From assembly GCA_964017235.1 (NCBI GenBank), contig OZ024933.1:11783962-11847961 (forward strand): a stretch of 64,000 nucleotides of DNA, written 5' to 3'. Below are positions 35,871-47,757 of the stretch, one piece after another. Below the pieces are notes generated by a model. The model had not been told where the DNA came from, made no database searches, and worked only from the letters and a program-made list of their open reading frames with translations. This DNA comes from Sabellastarte sp. h YS-2021. Taxonomy: Eukaryota > Annelida > Polychaeta > Sabellida > Sabellidae. The position numbers and the translations under genes are program-made. The stretch's first letter is position 1. Each line of letters starts with the position of its first letter.

Positions 35871-36535
35871 TCAAACCATTACTTTTCACAGCTACACCTT
35901 TGCTCCATAACAACTATGAACTCCTATAACTTTAAAAAGCCCACTGGCTTTTAATGTTGAAGTCCCAATAATGTTGATACCTGTGGAAAATGTTCAAAAT
36001 TGAAAATGTAATTAACATTTAAAAGTTGCCCATAAGATGCTGCACACAAAACATGTAGGGGTGGTACAATATCCTGTGGACAAGAGAAAACAAGACAGTA
36101 CCGATCAATACCAATGAACATATATTTAAACAGTATTCACTGGAAAAAGTCCAAGCTTCGCTCAATATGGTCCAATAATATATATGTAAGAAGAGATCAT
36201 AAATAGTATAAGAAACTGTATTTTATTGAAACTTAAATAACTAATGTTTCCTAACCTATATAAACTGTATATCTACATGTTTCCTATGGACTAATTTATG
36301 TCTGAAATAAAGAACTATCTCTTTTTCTATCTATCTACCAATACAAAAGAAATTGATTTGGACGTAAATTCAGACACTGATAAGTTCTTTCATTATTTTC
36401 TGTTCATGAGGGACTTTCTACCAAATGTGACACTTTCAGTTGTTTCAGAAAACAGAAAACTGATCAATATGGAGTGATCACTGTTTTATGGAGTGATCAA
36501 CTACTTAATACCTGATGTGATTTATTAATTTTTAA
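35871..36535. other. No gene recognised
   Basis: AT-rich spacer between a LINE end and the next repeat; no supported feature. Confidence 0.35.
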
Positions 36536-36539
36536 TGTT

Positions 36540-37025
36540 TTTATTACCTCCATCAAGGAGGTTATGTTTTCGTCTGGGTTTGTCTGTCCATCTGTCTGTC
36601 CTTCTGTTTGTTTGTGAACAAGATAACACAAAACCTTATGGACGGATTTTGATAAAATTTACAGGATATGTCCCAAATGGTAAAGGAAAGAAATGATCAA
36701 ATTTTGGGAGTAATTCTGATTACTGTCTGGATCTTCTGGATCCATGAAATGTAATTTTTAAAGAAAGATAGCTCAGAAACTTATGGAGGGATTTTTATGA
36801 AATGTTCAGGATATGTCCTAAATGGAACAAGAAACAAGTGATTCGATTTTGGGAGTGATCTGGCACACTGTCTGGATCCATGAAAAATAAATTGGGAGTG
36901 GTCTGGATCTCTATCTGCAGAAATGTGAAATAGAGGGGGAAGTATCAGTGCTAACGGTAGGTTTTGAAAGTCCAAGAATTGAGCTCACGTGGTGGAGGCC
37001 TGCGTTCTCCGAGTGCACTTGTTTA
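36540..37025 (+). repeat. Widely distributed animal repeat (TCAAGGAGGTTATG type)
   Basis: Starts CTCCATCAAGGAGGTTATGT, has a GTCTGTCC-rich run and GGATTTTGATAAAATTT. It then has a second half with GAGGGATTTTTATGAAAT and ends GTGGAGGCCTGCGTTCTCCG followed by AGTGCACTTG. This start and end combination recurs in many animal genomes; its origin is uncertain. Confidence 0.6.
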
Positions 37026-37029
37026 GAAT

Positions 37030-37788
37030 TATATTTCACTTGGCTGAGTTACTAAATTTCTTGATTTTGTTAATTTAGAGAGTAGAGTCTCAAAATGTTC
37101 ACTTGGCTAAACTAAAGGTTTTCTTAATTTGCGAGAGGTGTGACATTTAGTTGCCTTATCTAATAATGGAGTGGACATTGGACAATAGGATCTTGAGTTG
37201 TCCTTGAAATGACAATGATCATACTGAAATAGTTTTTGACATCTTTTATTGCACACAATCCAATTTGTTGTTGATATTGTTTCACCCTTATAGTTACAGT
37301 TCACATAAATTTCATTTCTATCTCATTATAACTTATTGTTTCACGCTTGAATTTATTCTTCTTGAACTGATTTCTGAAATACTTCAAACATCCAATATAA
37401 ACATCCAATATTTTATAACATTAAACTCAAATTTATTATCAAATATGCCAGCTTAAGTGACACACTTCTCATTGCTTCATGCTAGTTTTTAAAGTGGATT
37501 CTTGTTCCAAGATTTCAGTGGGCATTGGTTGACCTTTGACCTGACTGTCTTTCTATCCCTGTTAAAAGCTTCATTTATTTTGACTCTGTTATTTTACTTT
37601 GGTTTTAAATGTTTAGTATTTTATGGATGGTTAACAATTATTGGCTCGTATATACACAGCCTATCAGTGCTACTGTGATTATTGCGTCTGTTTGTTTATA
37701 ATGTTGTTGTCCTGGGTCTTCATGGTGACTGTAGGTTGAGTTAGTAGGTTATTTGATATAAATTGATGATGAATTACTGTAACTCTGT
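37030..37788. other. No gene recognised
   Basis: Short open frames on both strands, no motif or repeat match. Confidence 0.35.
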
Positions 37789-37789
37789 A

Positions 37790-38020
37790 GGGGCCACAGT
37801 GGCTCAGTGGTAACACACTCACCTCCCACCTACCTCTGAGATCGGCAGTTCAAACCCTGAACACCATGTGGGAAAGTTGGTAGTTTCCTACAGATGGTCG
37901 GCAGTTTACAGTACAGAACCTTGACCAACTGTATGTACTGCTTTCCTCTGCCCATAAAACTACTCGTCGAGATATCACACATACATTGTTGAAAGTGACC
38001 TTAAAGCCCAAATAAACTTA
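37790..38020 (+). mobile_element. SINE, family A (older copy)
   Basis: Head GGGGCCACAGTGGCTCAGTG with a box A like motif, a weakened box B (GCAGTTCAAACCC) and the tail TTGTTGAAAGTGACCTTAAA then GCCCAAATAAA. It is more diverged than the others; no clear target-site duplication. Confidence 0.85.
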
Positions 38021-38162
38021 AATGTTATTCTGCAGTGTATTAACTATTTAACTGGTGACTGATAACCTACTAAAAGTTCAGTGTGTAGAATTTTGATGTG
38101 CCACTGTCCCATTTAGAATCAACACCAAACACTATTTATTGAACTATTGAACACTGACAATA

Positions 38163-40400
38163 ATGCCAAAGGTATTTAAGTGCACTGCCTTTGGGGGCCA
38201 ACACAAGTAACTAGTGGGAGCCAAATATCACCAGAAAGGTGTAAATGATTTTTTGGCTAGCAATGTAATGATTTAAATGAAGGTAGCATCAATAACTCTG
38301 TGAACAGTGATATTTTGCTGCCACTTAGTGCTGTTAGTTCTAGGCTAACTGCAATTAAGGGGTGTGTTACGCAGATTGAACAGAAATTACAACTGGGCAA
38401 AGCTATCAATGTATCAATTCTTATTCAATTCAATTCTGATCCTAGCCCTTACCCCTCTAAAAATGACCTTAAAGACAGTGACTCAGAATATAACGCTGTT
38501 ATACCATAAATCAGATGTCTGAAGAGTTCCTCCAAGAATCAGGAGGCTACAGAATTATGTTTTAGCATCATCATATAAAACAGAGGAATTGTGATGACCT
38601 TACTTTTTTCAATTGATATCAGGTTTTACCACCATTTTCAGACAAGAGAAAAGTACCAAAACACAAAATGCTATGTTAGACTGTTTTGTCGATATAATGG
38701 AGGATGAGCAAGATTTTGGGTCTACCTCTGCCAAAGGAGCACACGTGGTGCTCCTTTGTCATATGGAGGATGCTAAGGTTCTTTTTATGATGACAGAAAA
38801 AAATCAATAGAATCAGAGGGCACATACCCATAAGATTGTTTCAGGTCAATGGCTTCATGAAGCATGAAAATCAAAAACATAATACTTTGAGAATTTTTGA
38901 CGACTCACACACAAGTACTCACCTCCCTGGCTAGAATGGAATTCAAGAAGACATAGCTCACAGTTTCACTAAATTTAACCTTGCAATGTGCCATAAAGAT
39001 AAACCTACCCAGTGTAAGACTGTTTGCAAAACTGTCCTTCTTTACAAGTCTGGGATGACCAAAATAAAATTAAATTTGGGTTAATTCAAATTACCTTGAA
39101 CAAATTCAGAGGTCAAATGGCCAAAATTAACCAAGGTAGACATCAGTTGAAGCTTTCGACATGTTAAGCTTGACCCTTCTGACAACGATATACTAGGATT
39201 ACGTCATAATGACTGGTATCTCCACATGCACCTGCCTTTTGGAGCTCACCAAGGTAGCACCATCCTTCATCACCTAATCAACGCTGTGCATCATATGCAG
39301 CATCAATGTAATAATTATGAATTCATGTTCCATGTAAAATTGATGTCTCACATGGCACATTACCTACCCTCCTCGAAAAATTAGGTTTCACAAAAAATAG
39401 GTCTCAAAAATACTACAACCTACCACTTCCATAAACTGTTTAGGCATCATAGAGGACGAAAAGAACTCTTTACACTTTCAATACCTCAAGAAAAGTCTTA
39501 ACAGGTGTCTGGTCTGGCAAGTGAAATCTGACTGGTTACAGAAACAGCTCCAGTCACTACTCGGTTCCCTTCTCTACATCAGTCAGTATGTATGTAATTG
39601 TTCTTTCTGAGCAGACTACTGGACCTATTAACTTCTATGGAAGATAAAGGTGAAATACCCTTCAATGGCTTCACCATTTTTGATCAATAATCTACAAGAT
39701 TCCACATTGAGCTTGTCGCCAGGTTACAAGGCCTTGGTGCTCAGTGGAGATCTCAGGTTTACTTCCTCAGAATACCACTGGACTACCTGAATATGAAAAT
39801 AGCGCATTTAGTAATGCTTACTATTTGGGAGACCTCAAGACACAAAATTTTCATTGCCTGTGACAACCAAGCAGTTGTCCATGTGGTCAATACTGGCCAA
39901 ACATAGGATCTGACTCTGGCTGCAATAGCCAGGAATAATCAATTTGAGGAGGCAGCTACAATGATTATTACACTCAAGGTCACCTATATAGTAGGCGAGG
40001 CTAATCAAGTCACTGACCTTTTCAAATCCCTTAGCCAGCCTCACTCCTTTGTTGCCAGAATTTCATTGGATTTCAGTAAATACTAGCAGTTTACATATTG
40101 ATTAGACCATTTGACATGTCTTTCCATAGGAAAACTTAATCTAACTACACTTTGAGACTCAGATGACTTATCTGGGCTACAGACTGCCACTCAAAGAAGC
40201 TACCACAGTATGCTCTTCATTTTATCAGATATGTAAAAAATTCACTAGTTTGAGGCCACACAAAACTAAAAGGAATATGTATGTATGCAAAACTTTGGGG
40301 TGACCTTACCTCTAAAAACAGCCTGGAGCTAAGGCCACCCTAAATTCAACTCTAATTCATTCCATGGCTTACTTTTATATTGCCTCTATATAAGGTGACC
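38163..40400 (+). mobile_element. DIRS/Ngaro-like retroelement, fossil copy 2
   Basis: Same order and strand as the copy at 25660-30780: a gag-like start at 38163 (MPKVFKC), then DEQDFGSTSAKGAHVVLLCH at about 38700; reverse transcriptase/RNase H-like sequence at about 39150-40080; and a terminal part with GGGTGACCTTACC and AAGGCCACCCTAAA at 40310-40395. The recombinase region is largely missing. It is more worn than copy 1, with many breaks. Confidence 0.65.
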
Positions 40401-41545
40401 TTTTCCTGGTCACTATCTATTTAAAATATCTTTAAATGTGTTGAAATACATACAAAATTAAAATCTGCAATTGTGACTCTATATAAATATTAGAGTAGTA
40501 TAGTGTATATATTCAAATATTATTAATAATATTATGTGTTTTTTTTCCTTAACCCTGACTGGAGGCAATGTTGTTTTGACCCATTTTTACACTATTGCGC
40601 ATATAGCAAAATGGCCAAAAATATTTCATTTTACATAATATTCAATACATTTTTGTTATCTATATACATTTATGTTATCTATATTTTACATTATAACAGC
40701 CATTTAATAACAAGGAAAACAAAAAAGTGACTGTCTGTAGATCAGTTTTCAGGAACTTATTTTCTATGGCAACTAATTTTATGCAACACAAGATTTTGAT
40801 AAGATAATAAGTTTCACACAACACACACACACACACATTTTATAGAATTATCTTGGTCGCAGTAGAAAACTCGTCTGTGAAACCCGTTTGAGACAAAAAC
40901 TTAGTCTAGTCAAAAGGCTCAGATTTGAGACTGTGGCCTTGCCTTAGTCTGGGAAAGTCTAAGACCCTTTTGTAAGACATGTCCCTGGATATCCAATAAA
41001 ATATACATGAAATAGTTATGAAAATTATGCTGCTTAGGCACGTATATTACAATAAAAAGCCAATTAAATGTGCTAATTTGGACAGATCAACTACAAGGCT
41101 ATAGAGGGTCAACAACTCCAGTTCTTTGAATTTGGGTTTCCAGTCGGCTTTTAACCAAAACTTTCCACTGAAAATAAAATGATTAAAGTCACAAATACGG
41201 AGTTAAATTCCCTCTAATTCCCTGGATTGTGTTTGTCTTTTAGGTATTTTGTTGCATTAAATTTTCCAGATATTATGAAAATGATTATATGGACTTGTAT
41301 TTCATACCTAGTATTTACCTTACAGAGGCAATCACAGAACATTCTCAAGGTTACGGAGTGGGGCCATAGGTGGTCGGGGCTGTGGAGGTGGGTACGGAGC
41401 ACTTTGTGGCCGGATATTTCGTGGTGAGAAAGACTAGATAAAATCCCACAGTAGAAAAACTCCAGCAAAGTGTTGCGCAAGTTATGTGTTCTGACGCATT
41501 TAATTCAGATTTTTAACAACTTGCAAACAATTTACAACATTTTTT
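40400..41545. other. No gene recognised; CA microsatellite and MITE remnant
   Basis: A CA run lies at about 40820-40838. At about 40853-40985 words such as AAGTCTAAGACCCTTTTGTA recall the AGACCTTTTGTGAATC MITE ends. Nothing else is supported. Confidence 0.4.
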
Positions 41546-41548
41546 TAA

Positions 41549-42690
41549 AAGGCATGTTTCAAGCCTCTCTTACGTTCCATTGTACATGCATGTACGTCCT
41601 GAATACAGAGAAAAATCGGCTGATTTGCAAGGAACACTTAAGCTACACGTGCAATTTTATATAACAGAATTTCAAGGTTGCAGGGGCACCCCCCACACAT
41701 AATCGAAATTGGCATGCATATTATTCTCTGCATGCTTGCTGGCTAGGCTATAAACACATTCATATCTCAAGGAAAATTTATAAGAGGCTTGGGCACGTGT
41801 GTTTCCTTTGCTTTTGTTGCCGTCCGTCATGACTGCATGTGTATTTCGTAAGGTTGGTGGTTACTTGCCGACGCCTGGTGGTTTACAGTGCAGTATACAC
41901 TGGTTTCCTCCACCTATAAACTAGCCATCGTAAATATCACCCTGGCTGTTGAACGTGACATAAAACAATAAATAACTCTATGCATCCGTGTTAACCTACT
42001 GTGGGGCCTGTATCTAGTCATAGTCTGTTCTTTGATGTTCAATTACTGACACACTTGTTGCAAAAAAAATACCTTGTTTGCATGTGCAAAACTCTGATTC
42101 CCCACTGCCCGGCTATGCTCATATTTTTCAACAATATTTGCAGCACACTTACGTGTGTATACACATATGATGGGATGTAAAGTCTCTCTTACATCCCATC
42201 ATACGTGCATGTACGTCCTGGTTACAGAGAAAAATCGGCTGATTTGCACGGGACACTTAAGGTACACTTGCAATTTTATAACAGAATTATGAGGTTGCAG
42301 ACACCTCTCAATGAAAATTGGCATGCACATTATCCTCTGCGTGCTCTCAGCATGGCTACAATTGCATCCGTATCTCAAGGGTAACTTATGGGAGACTTAG
42401 GCACGTGCATTCTCCTTACTAGTGTTGTAGGTTTCCCCCATTTACTTACATTGTTTGCATGTGCTGTAAGATACACTCACGTGTACCTTGCATGTATATA
42501 AGACCACTGTTCAACCTGTAGCCAGTAGCAGTCTGCTCTTTGGTCTTCAAGTTGGGACACGTGTGCTGGCAGAATACACATAGTTTGCACGTGAAAATCT
42601 CTACTACCCCACTACCACGCTACGTTCATATTTTTCAACAATATTTGCAGCACACTTATGTGCCTAAACACATACGATAGGATGTATGAG
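41549..42690. repeat. Segmental tandem duplication, unit about 600 bp
   Basis: 41549-41815 aligns with 42186-42420 (GCATGTACGTCCTG, CAGAGAAAAATCGGCTGATT, AATTGGCATGCA, CACGTG...TTTCC/ATTCTCC). 42005-42180 aligns with 42500-42680 (CATATTTTTCAACAATATTT then GCAGCACACTTA). A SINE fragment lies in the first unit. Confidence 0.75.
41848..41975 (+). mobile_element. SINE 3' fragment, family A-like, diverged
   Basis: Recognisable GGTGGTTACTTGCCGAC, TGGTTTACAGTGCAG, ACACTGGTTTCCTCC, and the tail GTTGAACGTGACATAAAACA then ATAAATAA. Head missing. Confidence 0.65.
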
Positions 42691-43008
42691 AAGCTTAAGA
42701 TAAGTTTTACATGTGTATACATGTACGATGTGATGTGAGAGAAGCTTAAGAGAAGTTTTACATGTGTATACATGTACAATGTGATGTAAGAGAAGCTTAA
42801 GAGAAGTTTTACATGTGTATACATATACGATGTGATGTAAGAGAAGCTTAAGAGAAGTTTTACATGTGTATACATGTACGATGTGATGTAAGAGAAGCTT
42901 AAGAGAAGTTTTACATGTGTATACATGTACGATGTGATGTAAGAGAAGCTTAAGAGAAGTTTTACATGCCTTGTGTATACATGTACGATGTGATGTAAGA
43001 GCAGCTTT
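42680..43008. repeat. 51-bp minisatellite
   Basis: About six units of 51 bp: GATGTGATGTAAGAGAAGCT, TAAGAGAAGTTTTACATGTG, TATACATGTAC. The period is a multiple of three, which keeps both long minus-strand frames (156 and 127 codons) open as 17-residue repeats; these are not taken as genes. The last unit carries a small insertion (CCTT). Confidence 0.92.
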
Positions 43009-43334
43009 AGGATATATACAAGCTTTGTGAAGTGGTGCAAACCACAAGTATCATTTTTGCACTTCAGGTGCATTGAATTCATACAAGTTAGTCAACTATC
43101 TTGTTTAAGTGGCTCTCTTCATTGTTAATGGGAACCTGAGTCTAGGTTATACAAATATTCTTAGGTCAAGTTATAGAATGTCTCATGGGTTATATAAACT
43201 AAATTCACTGTTGACATTTTTATGAATGGACTCGGACTTTAACTTTACTATCTGATCATAAAGTACTTCCACTACCTTAATGCATCATATTGCCAATAAA
43301 ATACAACTGTTGTTCACGAACAATCTTATGTGTA

Positions 43335-43670
43335 TAAAAACTATTATAAAGACCTGAAATCATTGCTAGCGTACATTATAACGAGTGGGATACAATATTG
43401 TAAAAGTAGTCCAAAAAGATATAGTTCCTAAACAACTACATTTCTTGACTGAATGAATACACATTTTTGTGTTAAAATCGTATTGGTCTTTATAATAGTC
43501 ATAAAGGACTTGATTTCAGTACTGCATCGGCGAATAAATCACAAACATCCTGGAGGAATAATGGACGAAGCCCTATCAGGCTGAGTTCATTATTCCACCT
43601 GGATGTTTGTGATTTATTCAATGATACAGTACTCAAACCTTGTCCTTTATTGCTATAGTATAATCAGTGG
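43335..43670. mobile_element. Composite foldback MITE, copy 1
   Basis: The left part runs from CTATTATAAAGACCTGAAAT to GTATTGGTCTTTATAATAG, itself bounded by inverted ends. The right part is a hairpin with arms CGAATAAATCACAAACATCC and GGATGTTTGTGATTTATTCA around GAAGCCCTATCAGGCTGA. The same two parts occur in reversed order at 46315-46690. Confidence 0.8.
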
Positions 43671-43674
43671 ACAG

Positions 43675-44640
43675 TGTCATTTTTTGTAAAACCCAATGAC
43701 AATGACACTAAGAAACCAGAGCAAAATTTGTAAAGTTATAAAATTATAACTGTGTTAAATTGGGATAGTGCAATTTTAACAGTACTTTAAAAATATGTGT
43801 TTGTGGAAGAAAAAAACTAACAAAGAGCAAAATAATGGAAACAAACTTTGTACATTAGGAGTTGAATTAAAAACAAATTAGGTAATGCTATGCATATAGA
43901 CATCACTTTGCATAAGTTACTTCAGTTACATTATTTTATCCCCAGCTGCCGGATCTTGATGACTTGCATTATAAAGTTGGACAATATCTAACTGTGGGGA
44001 AATTTGTGTAAAAGGGGAAACAACACAATCAATAAGTGCGTGCGCAGATAAAATATCTATGACATCATTTCTAATTATAAACATAATGGTTTGTTAAATC
44101 TTTTCTGGAACAGTTTACACTTTTTCCTGTTCTTTTAGGGATATATATATATAGAAATATTTGGACAACATAATTCTTATTGAACGAAAAGGATCCAAGG
44201 ATAAACTTATGTAACAGGTAATTTATCACATTTTTACTGGAATTATAGTATTTTAACATTGATGAAAGATAAAAACTCTTAATAAATTTTGTTGTTATTT
44301 TAATTCCAAAGCAATTCCTTAACTTGGGAAAAAGTGTGCCAGTAGAACACCTTAGAAGTAGGAAGTTTCTCATTAATTTTAGCTAATGAGTTTGGAAAGT
44401 TAAGTATAATGTAAAAAAATGAAATCTGTATTAACTTCTTAATTTGAACCTTACCATTAGTCAGAATTAATTCCGTTTTAATATCTTAAAAATTGGGAAT
44501 TAGTTTTGGTTCTGCCTAATATTTCTCTACTGATGCAGTTTGTCTGCCATGGGCAAGCTCATATATTAGGTGACGGCTCATCATAATGGCACATAGCACA
44601 GTATCATTTAAAATAGCCTGTAATAAGTCTCTATTCGTTC
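43675..44640. other. No gene recognised
   Basis: AT-rich, with short open frames only; no motif or repeat match. Confidence 0.35.
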
Positions 44641-44652
44641 TGACAGTCTAGA

Positions 44653-44881
44653 TTTATTTATTTGGGGTTTAACATCGCTTTCAACACTGTACAGGTCATA
44701 TCACGACGGGTAGTTGGAAGGGCAGAGGAAACCAGTACATAGAGTTCGCTAGGGTTGTGTACTGTAAACTGCCGACCAATGGCAAGCAACTACCAGCTTT
44801 CCCACTTGAGCCCTTACAGGGATCAATCCCCGGCCTCAGAGGTGGGAGGCGAGAGTGTTACCACTCTGCCACCGTGCCCCC
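44653..44881 (-). mobile_element. SINE, family A
   Basis: Reverse-strand copy close to that at 24361-24595. A 14-base target-site duplication, TCTGACAGTCTAGA / TCTGAAAGTCTAGA (one mismatch), lies at 44639-44652 and 44882-44895. Confidence 0.9.
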
Positions 44882-44895
44882 TCTGAAAGTCTAGA

Positions 44896-46310
44896 AATTT
44901 ATTTATATGTCTAAAGGTTTATATGCTTTTTTAATTAAAAGTAAGTGTTGTTGATTAAAAGTAAGTGGAAGTAATGGAATGTGTATGAAAATACAGAAAA
45001 CACATAACTATTCCGAAAGAAAAATGAAAAATCATTTATTTCTGGGATTAAAGAGTAGGGGAGATTTTATTTAAAGGTGGAGGTTAGCCAATGGGTATTT
45101 CCATAGCAACAATATCAATCAAGGAGCATTCAATAGATTGCCTGTTAAAACTCATTAGATACTACAAGTTCATATTGTGTCTTAAAAACAGGAGCTTTAA
45201 AGCATGAAATCTAGTAAAACTCTAGCTCATACAGATCACATTTTAGGGTATTTTTTTCACGCGAATTGGCATGGCATGGTAGGTAAATGTCTCTTCGTAT
45301 AAACAGCTATAAATTTGAGGTGACTTTTGGCCCAACTTGAGCTTGAACACTTTTGTGCAATGGGCTATGTTAGTACCTGGATGGGTAACCGTGTGAGTGC
45401 ACTTATTGTGTCTCTGATGGCTCAGCAGCTTGTGCTAGTAGACTGAAACCATCTTCAGTGATTTATTTATTTTACTAGATAATCGGAAAACTAACAATTG
45501 TGATGGTTGAGGGCAATCTGTATCAGCTTATTCTAATTCTAACAGTACATTTATATAGTACCCAATCTCTGTAGTAACACGTCCGTAAGTGCATAAAACA
45601 GAAAAGAAAATACAGACCCACAATAATTTCACCAGAGACATAACACTGGTCACCAGTACTCGGCTACCTCATTAAGGAAATAGAAACAAGCAGTAATAGC
45701 ATCTTTCACGTGACTTCTGGCAATTCTGTGATATAACCACATCTTCACTTCTGCTGTGCTGGAAAATTACCACAACTCTAGAAGAGTAAATGAGGTGCAG
45801 GTTGTAGTCCATCCTGTCTAGTAAACAACAAAAAGTGCAGCAGTTACGCAATACATCATGAATCAGGAGTGGAACTTTCCCACTTTTGCTAAAAATAAAC
45901 TCTCTCTATCAAATGATCTTGGGGAAAATGTGATATCGTGGATAGAAGCACGTATTCAACAAAAAGTCAACATAACCAAAAACATGAAAATATCAGGTTG
46001 TCTTGAACCACTATCTTTTTTCTGGCCCATCAACTTTTTTTAATGTTGATGTTAAAAGAAAATTCTATACATTAAGAGAGATCTGCTGAAAGTGGTTTGC
46101 CATTGTACATCACAAATGGCTCATAATATTTTAAGCAGAATGTCGTAGGTTCACAAATGTAGAACTTTGTACATTAAAATTCCGGTTTAATTGGATGTGA
46201 ATCCTAAATCCACTGGAGGGCTTTTCCTATTGAAATTAATCCAGTGGCTTGGAATTTAAAGTTGCAATGACAGTAAAGTTCATATCTGTTATCTGGAATA
46301 TCAAAGGACT
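44896..46310. other. No gene recognised; one 5S-like fragment
   Basis: Apart from the 5S-like piece at 45360-45420 nothing is recognised. A 61-codon frame at 45858-46043 (MNQEWNFPTFAKNKLSLSND) has no known motif and was not called. Confidence 0.35.
45360..45425 (+). repeat. 5S rRNA-like fragment (pseudogene or 5S-derived SINE)
   Basis: GTTAGTACCTGGATGGG at 45369-45385, followed by TAACCGTGTGAGTGC, matches the 3' internal promoter half of eukaryotic 5S rRNA (GTTAGTACTTGGATGGG...ACC). The 5' half is not recognisable, so this is not a functional 5S gene. Confidence 0.5.
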
Positions 46311-46314
46311 TTAA

Positions 46315-46690
46315 AAAATACTGTAGGAATAAAGGACGAGGTTTGACTTTGTATCGGCGAATAAATCACAAACTTCTGGGCGGAATAATGGATGAAGCCC
46401 GATAGGGCTGAGTCCAATATGGCCGGAATTTTGTGATTTATTCGCCGATACAAACTCAAACCAAGTCCTTTATTCCTATTATAAAGACTGGCATGATTTA
46501 AACGTCTCTTTACTTAGTCAATACATGTACTTTTTGTAAGAACTATGTATCTCATACTTCTACGGTTACCAGTCTCTAGAACTACTTTTCGCTACCAGAT
46601 CCCTTGCGTTATAATGTACGCTAGTAACTTTGCGCAGCGACACGTTTTCGCTTTCTGCGCACTTCCGGTCTTTATAATTCTAATTAATCA
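46315..46690. mobile_element. Composite foldback MITE, copy 2 (inverted relative to copy 1)
   Basis: Hairpin arms GTATCGGCGAATAAATCACA and TGTGATTTATTCGCCGATAC around GAAGCCCGATAGGGCTGA. The second part runs TATTATAAAGACTGGCATG to ACTTCCGGTCTTTATAATTC and contains GCGTTATAATGTACGCTAG, the reverse complement of the word in copy 1. Confidence 0.82.
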
Positions 46691-47755
46691 GGGATTTCCA
46701 GATAACATGGGAGAACATCAATAAGGACTCCCTCCCTACAGTTTAAACTTAAATGGGGTTGAAATGTACCTAAATTTAAAACGTATAATGATGTATCTAG
46801 TGGTATAATTGTGGACCCATTTTCTTCATCGAGTATGGTACTTAGTACTTTCATCAGCGAGTTGAACTCGAGTTCACTCAGGTGTAGTTAATGTATTGTT
46901 TGCCACATGAAATAATTTAATATGCTGAATGGGAAGTTGTTTGATCATGGAAACATATGGTTTACTGTAAGCATCACAAATATCAAAACCTCACAAGAAG
47001 TAAGTTTTGTTGTTAATTTTGTCTATTTTGCAAGAATTTATGCTAGAATACTTGCTGTGTTGTGAAATTTGATAAATGCAATCTGGAGGACGTTTGTACA
47101 ACTGGTTGTGTGTGCTCGTTATAAGTTTTAAGAGTACTTTGTGAAAGTACTTTAAAGATTGATGCTTCTCCATTTATCGCGCATCAAGTTATGGCCCGAG
47201 TTTCAGTGAAATTGTTACAACCTTAGAGGTAGCCATGTGTTGTGGTGAGGCGGAGGATGACAGTACACACCATTTCGTCAACCTTCTTCACTATTAGTCA
47301 CTATTATGAAAGTGAAACTATGTAAAAATACACTGAAATTTCCCCTCCAAAATTCAAACTCCACCAAAACCACCAGAAAGTTTAAACTTATTGACTCAAC
47401 TTTATCTTGTTAATTACACGATATTACATACTTTCCAGGACAAGGCTGTCTCAAGATCTTAATGTTTACCACTTACAGAAAATAATAAAGAGCAAATATT
47501 TTGAGCAAGAATCCCATTCTAAAATGAAAAATTCTGGTCAATATTTTTTGAAAAAAAAAATGGTCAACGTGGAACCTTGATTTCCTTGATATTTAACAAT
47601 CTCAAACAAGAGAAGTAATACCCGAATACTAGAACTTCTGTAAGGTAAAAATCTGTTGTTTTTTATTTACAAATAATTTTCCCATTTCATAATTTTTTTC
47701 TGGAACTTTATGATGTACATCCTGATTAAACCTTTATATCATTTGTAATAGAAGT
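46690..47755. other. No gene recognised
   Basis: No motif, repeat match or credible frame seen. Confidence 0.35.
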
Positions 47756-47757
47756 AT

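Noticed and set aside
42680-43008. Possible CRISPR-like array
   Set aside because: Direct head-to-tail 51-bp units without unique spacers in a eukaryotic context; it is a minisatellite.
42612-43082. Long minus-strand frames of 156 and 127 codons
   Set aside because: They are products of the 51-bp minisatellite, whose period is a multiple of three; no start context, domain or exon structure.
45360-45425. Functional 5S rRNA gene
   Set aside because: Only the internal-promoter half matches; the 5' half and the terminator are absent.
45858-46043. 61-codon frame starting MNQEWNFPTF
   Set aside because: Short, no motif, no splice evidence and no conservation visible inside the window.
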